In this document: positions 34,401-46,400 of the stretch, piece after piece
Layout: each line of letters opens with the position of its first letter
Numbering within the stretch: position 1 is the first letter of the stretch
Assembly: GCA_025617745.1 (NCBI GenBank)
Contig: CM046858.1
Span: 30,146,534-30,210,533, forward strand
Source: Heliocidaris erythrogramma
Lineage: Eukaryota; Echinodermata; Echinoidea; Camarodonta; Echinometridae
Reading direction: 5' to 3'
DNA length: 64,000 bases
Notes under the pieces: model-generated
Databases searched by the model: none
Told to the model about the DNA's origin: nothing
Seen by the model: the letters and a program-made list of their open reading frames with translations, nothing else
Program-made: the position numbers and the translations under genes

Positions 34401-37400
34401 CACTGTGACACAATGACCGGGGGTAATAATATATACCTATCTATACAGCGCCATGAGCGTCGAAAGGCGGACCTGCGCGCTATACAAGTAGCCACTATTA
34501 TTATTATTATTATTATCATCATGGAATATTACAGGGAAAAGAAGGAAACAAACATTTTAGCCCGTGTTTGCAGCAAAGTGGAGTTGTTGCATCATCAAAC
34601 TATGTAAGTCCCACATGTGGAAATTTGTGTAGGCCTAGGCCTAGTCTACTGTTTAGTTTGGGGATGTTGCTTTGCACTGGAGAGTCAATCGATGAAATCT
34701 GTCTCTAACGAGGGGATCTGACCAACGAATGTCAATACTGTAAATTGGAGTAAGTAGTGTTACATTATGAAAAGTGTCAATTGGTGCCTTTCTGGCTAGT
34801 TCTGATTGAGAAAAAGCTCTAGCGTCAATGTCAGTACTGTAAATTGGAGTTTCATGATCAGCCTGATTAGATCAGGAAAAGTGTTAATTGGTGGCTTTCT
34901 GGGCAGTTCTGATTGAGAAAAAGCTCTAGCTTCAAGGGGCCTTTGCCCCCTTGCACCCCCACCGGGGCGCTGTCCCTGGACCCCGCGAGGGGCTCCGCCT
35001 CCAGACCCACGATGCTTTCCTACTTTTTTGAGCAGTCCTAGTGGCATCCCTGAAAGAGTCCTTTCTCTTTTTTTCTCAGTGTTTTGGTTCTGTGAATGTA
35101 CTCCCTGAGATAGTGCACAATGCAGGTTTCTTGTCTCCAGGCAAAGCTTTGAGTGTCAATTTTGCACCAATATCCTCAGGGCGACTCTGTTTGAGTAACT
35201 CTGACACAGCTATTTCAACGCAGTCTGAGGTCACATTCATGTTGTCAAGAGATAAGAACGATAATGTCTGTATCCTCTGCGCTGTGACAAGGGCAAGTAA
35301 GGTACATAGTTTTGTTAATTGGTACAAGGATAATTTGTGTGCTGGAGTTATATTACGAAGATAATTCAACACCTTTCCTACGTCCCAAAGGAAGGTATAT
35401 CTCGGGGTAGGGGTAGGGGTACAGAGGTTGAAAATGCCTCTAAAGTATCTAATGATCCATGGATGTGTTGTAATGGTATATCTCTCATCATCCAAAATCG
35501 TGACTGAAGCTAAAGCACTCCTGGCTGTGTTAATGGAACTGTAGCTTGCTCCACTCATGTACAAGGAATTAAAAAACATAAACAACTTCCCCACCTTTGT
35601 ATGGGTCCAATTTAATCGACTTTCCAAACAAAACGTTTTCCATTTCCTTATGTAAACCATGTACTGCTGTTTAGTAGATTGTCTCCATCCAGCGGACATT
35701 ATGCTGTCAGTCTCTTCTGAGAGTCCTTGAGCTATGAAATGGCTGCTCCAACTCTGCAACACAAAAGAGAAAGATGAGTGAGAGGGTGGGGTCTGCCCGT
35801 GACAGGTTGGGTTAGCAAGGGTCTTCGATTAGGAAGTTCCCAAGGTTCTTCACATAACGTGGTACATAGTAGGGGGAACCAAGGCTGTGTGGGCCAATTT
35901 GGGACAATTAGAATCCCCGTCGCTTTGTCTTCCCGGATCTTTTGGAGGCATTTTGCCACTAAACAGAAAGGAGGGAAAGCATAAAATTTGAAGGCGCCCC
36001 AGTCAGCAGTTAATGCGTCTAATGTCCATGCCCCTGGGTCAGGCATCCAGGAGATATAGGTAGGTAGCTGGGCATTGAGTCTTGAAGCAAATAGGTCTAT
36101 GTCTGGTAGGCTGTATTAGGGCAAGCACAGACTAATTCAACATCCACTCTATGTTATCGTTGAACTTGCGAGACAATGAATCTGCTTCCGTGTTCTTACA
36201 GCCAGCTAGGTGGGAAGCAGTTATCCATATACCTCTCTTACTACACCAGTCCCAAATTTGCAAAGCCATTTCATTACATGCTTTGGACTTAACACCACCC
36301 ATATTGTTTAAATATGCTACTGCAGTGGTATTATCTAATCTTAACAATATGTGTGTATTCCTCATATCTGAGCATAAGCTTTTGAGTCCCAAGCTTGCTG
36401 CCAACATCTCCAGATAGTTAATTTCATTTGTTGCGGCCCTTCTTAGCGCTTCCCCATTTCATCTACCCCCTGCCTTAAATGTTAGGTCAGTGGCCCCCCA
36501 TCCTTGGCCACTGGCATCTGTGCGAATTTCGACTGACGCTTTCATTCTGTACATAGGATTCGACACCAAATGTGCATGGGACACCCACCAGGTAAGTTCT
36601 GCCTTTGCTCTGTTGGAGAGAGTCATGTGACGATCAAAAATGACCTGCACTTCTTTTAAGCACCCTAATTTTGTCAATGTCTAAGTATCTATAATGAAGG
36701 GGCCCATATTGCGCTGCTGGCAAGGCAGATACTATCTTGCTTATCACTTTGGCGACCTCTCGGATGCTTGGTTTCTGTTTGGTAAGCAAATACATGCAGG
36801 CTTCTTTAATATCTTCCCTCTTTTGACTCGGGAATGTAATGCGCATTTTATCTGTGTTAAGATGAAACCCCAAAATGTCTACATGTAACTCAAAAGATGG
36901 GTCTAGGATGGATTTTTTTGGGTGAACTATGAATCCGATTTCTTTTAGCAAAGTAGTTGTAGCCTGAACAGCCATGTTTGTATCCACAAAATCCTTTTCC
37001 ACTATTAACGTGTCATCCAGGTAAGCAAGTACTGTGTGGCCTTGCAATCTCAAACATGATAGCACTGGTTTGAGGATTTTCGTAAAGAGGCGCAGAGCCG
37101 AGGAAAGTCCGTTAGGTAGAGCTTTGAATGCCACAATTCGCCATCCCAAAAGAAACGTATTTGCGAGAAAGAGGGTGAATGGGGATTGAATAATAGGCAT
37201 CTCGGAGGTCTACTGAAGCCAGATAATACCCATGTGAAAGAAGGGTCATAGCAGAATGAATGCTGTCCATCTTAAAATGTTGGTACTTTACACTTTTATT
37301 CAAGTCTGACAGGTCTAAGATTAGCCGCACCCCACCATTCTTTTTAGGTCTCGTGAAGATTTCTGAAATGAATTCCCCAGGTTCATGTTCACATTTCTCA

Positions 37401-40400
37401 ATGACATTTTTCTGCTCTAGAGATTGGATCTCGCAATCAATTTTAGTAATTTCTTCTGCATTCCGCTTGTAAGAGTAAAGCGGTTTTTCTCGTATAGGGG
37501 GAAATTTTTCAGCACCAAATTCTATAATATAACCTTGAACAGCTTGTAAAATAAAGGAGTCATTTGTAATTTCCTTCCACATGGGAAGAAATGGCTTCAG
37601 ACGACCTCCGACGATATAAATTTTATTGCCACCTACCTCGTCAGATTCAGGTGGTGAGTTTATCTCTTCCACTGGCTCTGCCTGTGGTGGGATTGGTATT
37701 TGCTGTTGTCCTTCGTCGCTGCAGCCGTGGGGGTGAAAGTGTGTGGAGGGTCTTGATCTCTGGATTTCCCCTTCGGGCCCCAAGTTTTGCCTAAAAGAGG
37801 CTGACCGGCAGAGGTATCATGTCTCTGACTTGACCGACGGTCATCCCGCCCTGGTTGACGGTTGGAACCAGCGTAAGGATTCGCACCGTGCGAGGACTCA
37901 TGTTTCTTGTAGGGGTGGGAGCGATGTTGGTCCTTAGAACTGGATTTGTGTCTCATGATGCCAGACATCGTCTTCTTTTCTTCACCAATTTCCTTGACTT
38001 GACGCCCCAAGTGGTCACGGAAGAGTAGTTTTGTTACCTTATGTTGTGGTTTGCAGAGATGGTGGAAAGCAGAGTTCGTCGGGTTTAATACAATCTCTCC
38101 TCATGCAGTTAAGAGAGAAATTTGCATCACAAGGTAATGCCAAAGCATCCTGTTGCTCCTCTGAGGGGTTAGTACTAGTAGGGAGTGAGTGAGCGAGAGC
38201 ATTAACCCTTTTCCAAAGTGAAGTTTGTATCATTTGCAACTTTAAGTCCCGGCGACGTGTGCTCATCGTCATGCTTTCCCAGATAGTGGGATTGACTTTC
38301 GGAGTTTCCAAAGGGAAACAATTTACCAGACATACAGTCTCCTCTAGTTGTTTCTTGACCAGTTTTTGACCCATCATGAAAGTGATGGTGTCTGCTAGTT
38401 CCTCATTGAGAGGCTCCCCAATTCCCCTCAGGGAAGCAAATTTTTGGGCCATTATTGGAATTTTATTCTCGGCAGCTTTGTCCCTATCTCTTCCCTGACT
38501 ATCAGCTTGATCAGCCATGCCCATGGAGAAAACGCTGTCAGCGTCATCATAATCACGACCAGTATGATGGCTTGATAAGAAGTTAGCAATGCTACCGTTA
38601 TCAGCCAGAACGATAATCGCAGGCGACCGTCCATGAGGGCTAAAATTACGACGGGATTCAACACAATCCTCGCGTTCAACGTTTTCAGTTTCACTGAAAA
38701 TGCTCATGCTGTCATCCTGGGCAGGTTGATTGGTCCGTTTCTGAGGACGATCCAACGACTCAACATGCTCAATAACCCTCTCGACCATGGATTCAAGTTT
38801 GCTCAGTCGCGTGTCGAACCCGGGGTGAACCACCTCCGGTGGCGGGGGCACGGCCTGAGCGGCCCTCGTAGCTTAAGCGGGAGGGTCAGGCTTCGCCTTC
38901 CCCTGCTCCGCGGGTGGAGGAGCCTGGGGCTTTCCGCCGGAAGAGCTCGCCGCAGTCTTCTTCGTGGACTGGACAGGTTTCGGCTTACTCGAGTCCGAAG
39001 TCTTTTTGGTACCCGGTAGTCTGTTTCTTCTTGGATTCCTGAACAGGGCTTGCCTGAGGCTCACCCAGCTCCTTATCTGTCGATTTTTTCTTTTCATCCT
39101 TCGATTCCGCCATGGTAATGTGGTAAAATCTCGAGAAATTTTCCGAAGAAATTTTTCACGTCTTGACGGTCCTGCGATTGGAAACGATGATGACGGTTTT
39201 GCGCGCGGAACGGCTTCTCACGTGACTCGATTCAGCCAGCTATTGGGTGAATTCTCGTACCGAACTTAACGAAATAAAATGACATATCGCTAGCGCTGGG
39301 CACATGTATAGCTACAATGTATGAGCCAGCGAACCGCATTACAAGCGTATGCTTGATGTAAGTTTTGTTTTGCTTTATTTTTGAAATGTGTGTTTTCACC
39401 CAGGATATTTATCTGAAAACTATTTATAGTCATGAAAATGTTATTACTTTCTCATTTAAATACAACCAGCAAGTGCTTTTTTGCGAACTTATTTTTCTTT
39501 TCTTGTGAGTCGCGTCGCGGAGTGCCACTGTCGTCGGCAGGTAAAGGGGTGTGAGTGTGTACACGTATGTGCCCTATATATACCTGATCTGTGGCAAATA
39601 TCAGGTAGGTAGCTGTTGGGGATTGGCACGGTATGTCCTGCACACGCTCGTAAAGGATCAAAGTGGCAGAAATTGTCACTATAGGGGAGAAAGTACAAGC
39701 TGTCGACGAGTTGGGGAGATGGGAAGGTGGTGGACCACTGATAAATTGTTCAGATGTTTAAGATTGTTTCGCCTCTTACTTTTGTCTTGAAAGAAATTGT
39801 TGTATTTTTGGGGGGTTTTATATAGATCTAACCATTAATCAAAACACCAGCTGTCGTGCTGGACAGTTGGAGTTATTACTTCTCTAATGCAAAATATAAA
39901 AATCACCTAGGTTCATATAGCCTTTTGCAAAAGTTTTTTTTTCAGCTTTTGACTTTTCCAGCAGTGACGGAAACCGCATATAATTATGTAATGTAACTTA
40001 AGCTACGGCATTATAAAAAGGAAATAGTTCCGGTGCACAGTGCATGTTTCTCTTTCTCCCTTCCTGTCTCCCTCCCTGTCTCCCTCCATCATGCTTATCT
40101 CTCTCTCTCCCCGCGTTCAGACTATCCCCCGGCAAACGCATAGTGTGTTCGCTCGCTGGGACTTCTCCCTGTTTTTGGATGGGAGAGCGACCTTGGCTCG
40201 TAATCCGATATCTTGCACCTGTTTTTATCATAAGTGCGTATGCGCGAAAAGTGGAGACGAAGAACTGCTTCCGATGTGTCACAACACAGTAAATGTAAAA
40301 ATTTACGTCACATGCATACATGTAGTTAGTTGACATGTTTTATTTTGAGTAAATTTGATCAAGAACAACGTAGTAATACTCCCACTTCACTTATTGAAGA

Positions 40401-43400
40401 GAACAGTGTACCGGTACAGGCAGATCGTATGTTGTTTTCAAATCGCATTTCGGCGCGCTTTATCACCAGGGCACGCCCTACAGCGCCATGCACGGTGACC
40501 TAACGCACAGACAGTCGTGATTTGTCCCCCGGTTAGCGGGGGATTCCAACATAGTATGGACGCTCGGTCGTAAAAAAGATAAGATCTCTCCCCCTTCCCC
40601 CGCTAAAGGGGGGGATAATCTGAACGCGGGGTCTATCACCCTGTCAAGTTTGCTTCTCGGGCAGGGGGATTACATTGTACAGCGCTTGTGTTTACTTTAG
40701 GCTTACTGCAATCTCAGGTGTCCAGAGGTGGTGGAAGTCAAATCTGGGTTTCAGGTTTAACTACAGGTATTCGTCATGTGGGTTCCATGGGCTAGTTTTT
40801 ATGTTAATCATTGTATCCCCCGGCAGTATGCCGGAGGATACTTTGGAATTTACTGCAATAAATCATATATACCTACCTATTATGCCTGTAGTCTTGACTA
40901 CGGGACCCCTTCGAGAATTATCACACATGTGTCACAATATTGTGCGCACCCCCCGTAATCCTATTGTCCCCTTCGCCACTCACGCGCGTCAATACGCTAC
41001 GGCCATCTTCCTCTTTCTTGCTCGCCCCCGACGAGTTAGGACGTATAGTCACAGCGCTCCTGAAATCAGGTCGTATAGTATCTTTTTGGTGCGCTTTTTC
41101 ACATAGTTAAAGCACTTTTAGGTACCTATATTCGTTTAGATTATAGTACTTTGTGTTTTATTAGTCACTCTTGCCGATTGCAAGGGATTTTTTGATTCCC
41201 TTTCTTGGCATTTATTTTTCTCTTTCACGGTCAGCCCCACGTAGATATTTCCGTGTTTGCGGGTGTTTCCGTTTGTCACCGAGCCTTCGGGTTCGGCGTT
41301 TATTTCTTACGGTTTTTAGGCTGTGAAAATTTCTTTAGTGCGTATCTCCCAAATAATTTTACCCTTATTTACTGCATTCAGTTGAAGTATTTCTTAATTT
41401 GAAAAAGTATACTTTATTGTCTGTTTTATTGCAGTGGTATGGATTCGGAAGAAGAAGCAGCTAGGTCAAGGAGACCTGCTTCTTCCGAAGAGTCGTCTAG
41501 CAAGACGACTCGGCCTTCCAGAACTCCCCCGAGTACTGCGGTACACGGGGGAGGGAGGAGGGCTAAGGGTAAGTTGCCTAGTGGTGTTTCCTTGCAGAGT
41601 TTGCCAGTCTCGGAGCTTGCGGCTTCGGGACGGGTGGCGTTAACTGAATCGGGATTGTCAACTCCGAAGCCCGTGGTTTCGGGGTGGGTGGCGTCAGATT
41701 CTAGTGGTTTGGATATCTCGAATCCAATCCCCCGGTCGCTAAGACCAGAGGGGGGGGCTGTTGTTTCCCGTACGGTAGCGTTCACTCGCTCTGATCCGTT
41801 AGGGGAGACGCGCCCCACTACTGCAGGGCAGCCCACGGGCTTAGTCCATGTTGGTCTGGGTTCTCAAACCCTAGCCCCCGGCAAACGCCATATGGGGGAA
41901 CGAGTACTTCCTGGGCTGTCTACATTGCCAGCTAATGGGAATGCTCGAGCTAACAATTATGGACGCTCTTCGGAGCAACAGGTGTTTTCACCTGAGTGCG
42001 TGACTACTTGTGCTCCCCTATTGCTGCTTTCGAGCGGTCCAATAGCGGGTTCACACGCCTTTAGTAGTCATCGGGCACATACCGAGTCATCTCGGTCTGC
42101 CCACGCACTGGGAGCTTTTAGCTCCCAACCCAAGGCTACTGCATCTTCTTGCTTAGCCAATATGGGTGATTTGGGCGATTCTCTAGGCTTACGCCATGAG
42201 CGCTCCAATCCCTTTATGGGAAGTGAACGCCCCTCCGCGGAGGGATCGGTTTGTGTTTCCGAAGAGGCTTCGGGGACCCGAACGAATCCGATTAAGCGTT
42301 CTAAGAAAAGGGTTTCGGCTACGACTTTTGTCGAGCCAGCCAAGAAAAAGGCCAAGAAGAAGGCAAAAAGTGGCAAGGCTTTGCCGGCCTCTTGCCCGTC
42401 TGACCTGGCTAACCCAGCTAGCTCCTCTCAAGCTGACATGTTCAGTATGATGCGGGCTTTTGCTCAGAATCAGGGTTGGTCCTTTGTACCGGCTACTTCA
42501 ACCCTGACTTCTGTCCCTATTCAGGGATCTCGCCTTGAGTCTAATCAGCCTTTTGTGATTGATTCCTCTTTGTCTGAGTCAGATTCGCATGTGCCTCCTA
42601 TTCCCGCGGCCCTTGGGGCTCCGCCGGGCGAGGAGACTTTTGTTGAACCATGCGGGGCTCTGCCTGCGGAGGCCTTTGTTAGTGCTCCTTTGTCTCATTC
42701 CACTCGGGTGGAACCAGATTCGGATGTGGCTTCTCAAGCTTCGGTTCCCGAATCGCTTGGGCAGGCGGAGTCTCAATCGCTTGCTCTTCGCGGGGTAGAA
42801 GCGATTGCTTTGTTGTCCAAATATCTCCCTGAATTTCAGTCAACCCGCGCGCAGGGTTCGACTTCGCGTTGGAAATTTAAGCAGCAGGATTCCTCTGAGG
42901 GTATCGATCTTGAGGAGGTTTTCAAGCTGGAATATGACCGCATTGAGGCCGCGCTGTTGATTAAGCGCTCTAATGCGGTCAAGGGTAAGGCCTTTGCCTT
43001 TTGTTCTCAGGACCAAGACAGCTTTTTTAAGGCTAAGACTCTGTCTCCTGAGATTTTGGAGGTTGGTCGTCGCTTACGGGCGACTAATCCGCTTACCTCC
43101 GCCGCTTTCAAGGCGGAGGATAAGATCTGGTCTAATATTGAAAACCAGGTTAGGTCGGGGATGCGTTTGTCGGCGTTTCAAGGGTTTCTCTCCGACCTTA
43201 GGTCCAGGGCGGAGGAGTTGAATGTTACCGATGGTGACAAGCTGATTATTGACGACCTGTTGCATACTCTTTTTTGTCTGCAGTGGTCGCAGCTTTCCAC
43301 CGCAGCTGCTTCGGCTACGTTCCGTCGCAGGACCTCGGCTCTCTCGGCACTGGGTGTTAGAGAGTCGGGCATTGCTCAACTTCTCCGAGATGTTCCGTCT

Positions 43401-46400
43401 CGGGGTCCTTCGCTTTTTGGTGGTAAATTCGCTACGGTTTTTCAGAGAGAGATCGATGCGCGTAAGCAGATCTCGGATATGACTAAGCAGTTTCACACTA
43501 GCTCTAAGCCAACGCGGGCCCCTGTTCAGCGTAGACCTGCTGGTCCCGTTTCGGGTCAACGCAGTCGCGTGTCTAGGGTCCCGCCTCCTGAGCCACAGCC
43601 AGCTCCTTCTCGTGGGAGAGGGAGTCGTGGCAGGGGCATTTCGAGAGGTACTCGTGGTAAGGCGATGGCTTCGCAGAAGGCCAAGCCTGGGTTTTGATGT
43701 TTTTCCCCGAGCGCTTGTTCAACCGAATGTGGTAGGTGGCCGTCTTCACGCGTTTCTCCCCGCTTGGGAGGCCATCTCCGGGGACGCGTTTGTTCTCTCC
43801 GTCGTGCGAGACGGATTCTTCATAGATCTTTGCGCTTCGCTCCCCGGAGGGGCTATAAGAATTCGGTCACCTCCCATGTCTGCCCTGTCTCGATCTCATG
43901 CTTCAAAGGAGATCGAGTCTCTTCTGGAAAAGAGGGCTATAGAAAGGGTAAGAGACAGGCCGTCTCTTTCCCTTTCTCCAATATTTGTTATTCCCAAGCG
44001 CTCGGGAAAACTTCGTTTGATACTGAACCTAAAAAGGATAAACAAATTTATTCCTCCGGTTCATTTTCGGATGGAGACTCTTGCCTCCATTCTTCCGTTG
44101 ATCAAAAGGGAAGACTACGCGGTCTCGATAGATCTCAAGGACGCGTACTTTCACATTCCCATTCATCGCGCATCTCGCGATCTTCTGGGGTTCTCCTTCC
44201 TCTCGGAGACTTATCGTTTTCGGGCTCTTCCCTTCGGGCTGCGCCCGGCCCCTCGGGTTTTTACTCAAGTTGTAGCGGTGCTAGCGGCCTTTCTGAGGCG
44301 TCGCGGCCTGCGGTTGTTTTGTTACCTGGACGATTGGCTTCTCCTTGCGGAGTCGCGCGATCGTTTGTTGGACGAGACTCGTTTGCTCGTCTCTCTTACT
44401 CAAGACTTAGGTTTCCTAATAAATTGGGAAAAGTCAGAGTTAGTCCCCACTCGCAGCCCAGTTTTTCTGGGGGCGGTGTTAGACATAAGGAATCAGTTAG
44501 CTCGGCCCAGTCGAGACAGGATTCTCACCATTGTCTCTGCGGCTCGCAAGCTCTTGCTGGCCAGAAGAGTCTCGGCCAGACAGTGGCTTCAGTTTCTAGG
44601 TTATCTAGCCAGTCTAGTCGATGTTTTAGAGGACTGCCGGCTCCTCATGAGACCCTTTCAGAGACATCTCCTCAGGTTCTTCAAGCCGGGAAAAGACTCT
44701 CTTTTGGTCTGGATTCCAGTACCAGTAAAGATCAAGTCTCTTCTCGCTTGTTGGACGAGCGAGGTGTTTCTCGCGCGAGGCAGGTCCTTCTCTGCCCCTC
44801 TTCCGTCGATATCGGTTTCGACGGACGCCTCTCGGTTGGGGTGGGGAGGACACTGCAACGGCAGCACGGTTGCGGGGGATTGGTCTCATCTTGGGACTCT
44901 TCCTCATATCAATGTCCTGGAGTTTATGGCAGTTCTGTTGACCTTGCTCCATTTCAGAAGTCGACTTCTCAGTCGTTCGGTTCTGATTCTCACGGACAAT
45001 GTTACTGTGGCGGCATATGTCAATCGGCAGGGAGGCACTCGTTCGGTTGCCCTGAATGCCCTAGCAGCTCAGCTGTGGAGGTGGTGTCGTCGCATGGCAA
45101 TCACACCCGTGGCCTCTTTCATCCCGGTCGGGAAAACCTCATTGCGGATTTTCTGTCCCGGGGCAGGTATCTTCCATCGGAATGGATGCTCCATCCGGAG
45201 GTATTTTGCCGCATTCGCAGTTGCCTAGGTCCACTGGAAGTGGATCTATTTGCGTCGGTGCTAAATCACCAGCTGCCGAAGTATTGCTCCCGTGTTCGCG
45301 ATCAGGGAGCATGGGCTCTCGATGCTTTCTCCCTCAGCTGGGAGAACCTTCAGGGATTCGCCTTTCCTCCCTTCCAACTGATTTCGCGTGTCTTGCGGAA
45401 AATCAGGGAAGATCGGGCGAGGGTGCTTGTAATAGCTCCCTTTTGGCCCAGGAGGAATTGGTTTCCGGAACTTATGAGCCTTCTAAGGGCTCAACCGTTA
45501 GTTCTCCCGTTAAGAGCGGATCTGGTGTTACAGCCCCTATCGGGGATTCTTCACCACAATCCGGAGTCTCTTCATTTGACTGCTTGGCCCCTGTCAGGGA
45601 ATCTGCAAGACAGTCGGGTCTCTCTGATAGAGCCGCGGACTTTTTAATGTCCAGTCGTAGGGTTTCTACTAGGGAAATTTACAATTCCCGTCTCTCGGTC
45701 TTTTTCCTTTGGTGCAAAGAGAGAAATCAAACCCCTTCTAAGGCTCTTATTGGTTCAATTGCGGATTTCTTAATCTCGTTATTTGACAAAGGGAGATCTA
45801 TTTCTACTATCCGAGGCTACCGTTCGGCGATCGGGGCCATTCATTCGGGTTTTTCGGATGGTTCGGGGATTTCCAATTCCCCGCTACTAAGTGGTTTGAT
45901 TCGTTCGTTCTTTCTGAAACGACCTTCGTTTTCTAAGTTAGTGCCGTCTTGGAGTTTGCCTAAGGTCCTGGAGGCCTTGGCGAAACCTCCTTTTGAACCG
46001 TTAGGTGAAGCTTCGCTTCATCATCTTACGGTTAAGACGCTCTTTTTGGTAGCTATTGCCTCTGGGCAGAGGCGCAGTACTCTTCATGCTCTCTGTCTTA
46101 CTCCTGGTCATGTTCGCTGGGAGAGAAAAGGTGTTAGGTTGATTCCTAGGGCTTCTTTCGTTGCCAAGAATCAGACAGCTACCTCCGGTCCTGTTGAGAT
46201 TTTTCTTTGTCCGCTTTCTGACTTTTCTTCGGTGCGTGAGGACAAAGTTTGGTGTCATGTTAGGGCTCTCAAATGGTATATTGATAAGACTAAGTCTTAT
46301 CGTAAGGATGATCAGTTGTTCCTGATCACTAGAGAGCCTTTTTCTCCTGCCTCTCTTGATTCCATTTCTAGATGGATCGTTGAAGCTATTAGGGCCGCTG

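Larger units (their letters stand above)
35041..39113 (-). mobile_element. DIRS-like retrotransposon, broken minus-strand copy (D)
   Basis: The minus-strand order is gag-like (37660-39113), reverse transcriptase (about 36650-37560), RNase H (36132-36640), methyltransferase-like (35732-36120) and tyrosine recombinase (35041-35762). It lies in the 15.4 kb PPIL6 intron, antisense to the gene. Protein wording groups it with copy B. Terminal repeats were not recognised. Several breaks; moderately old. Confidence 0.8.

Noticed and set aside
43764-45647. Second very long plus-strand frame overlapping the reverse transcriptase of copy C
   Set aside because: Serine-rich out-of-frame text over most of its length; only its last part carries the methyltransferase-like words.
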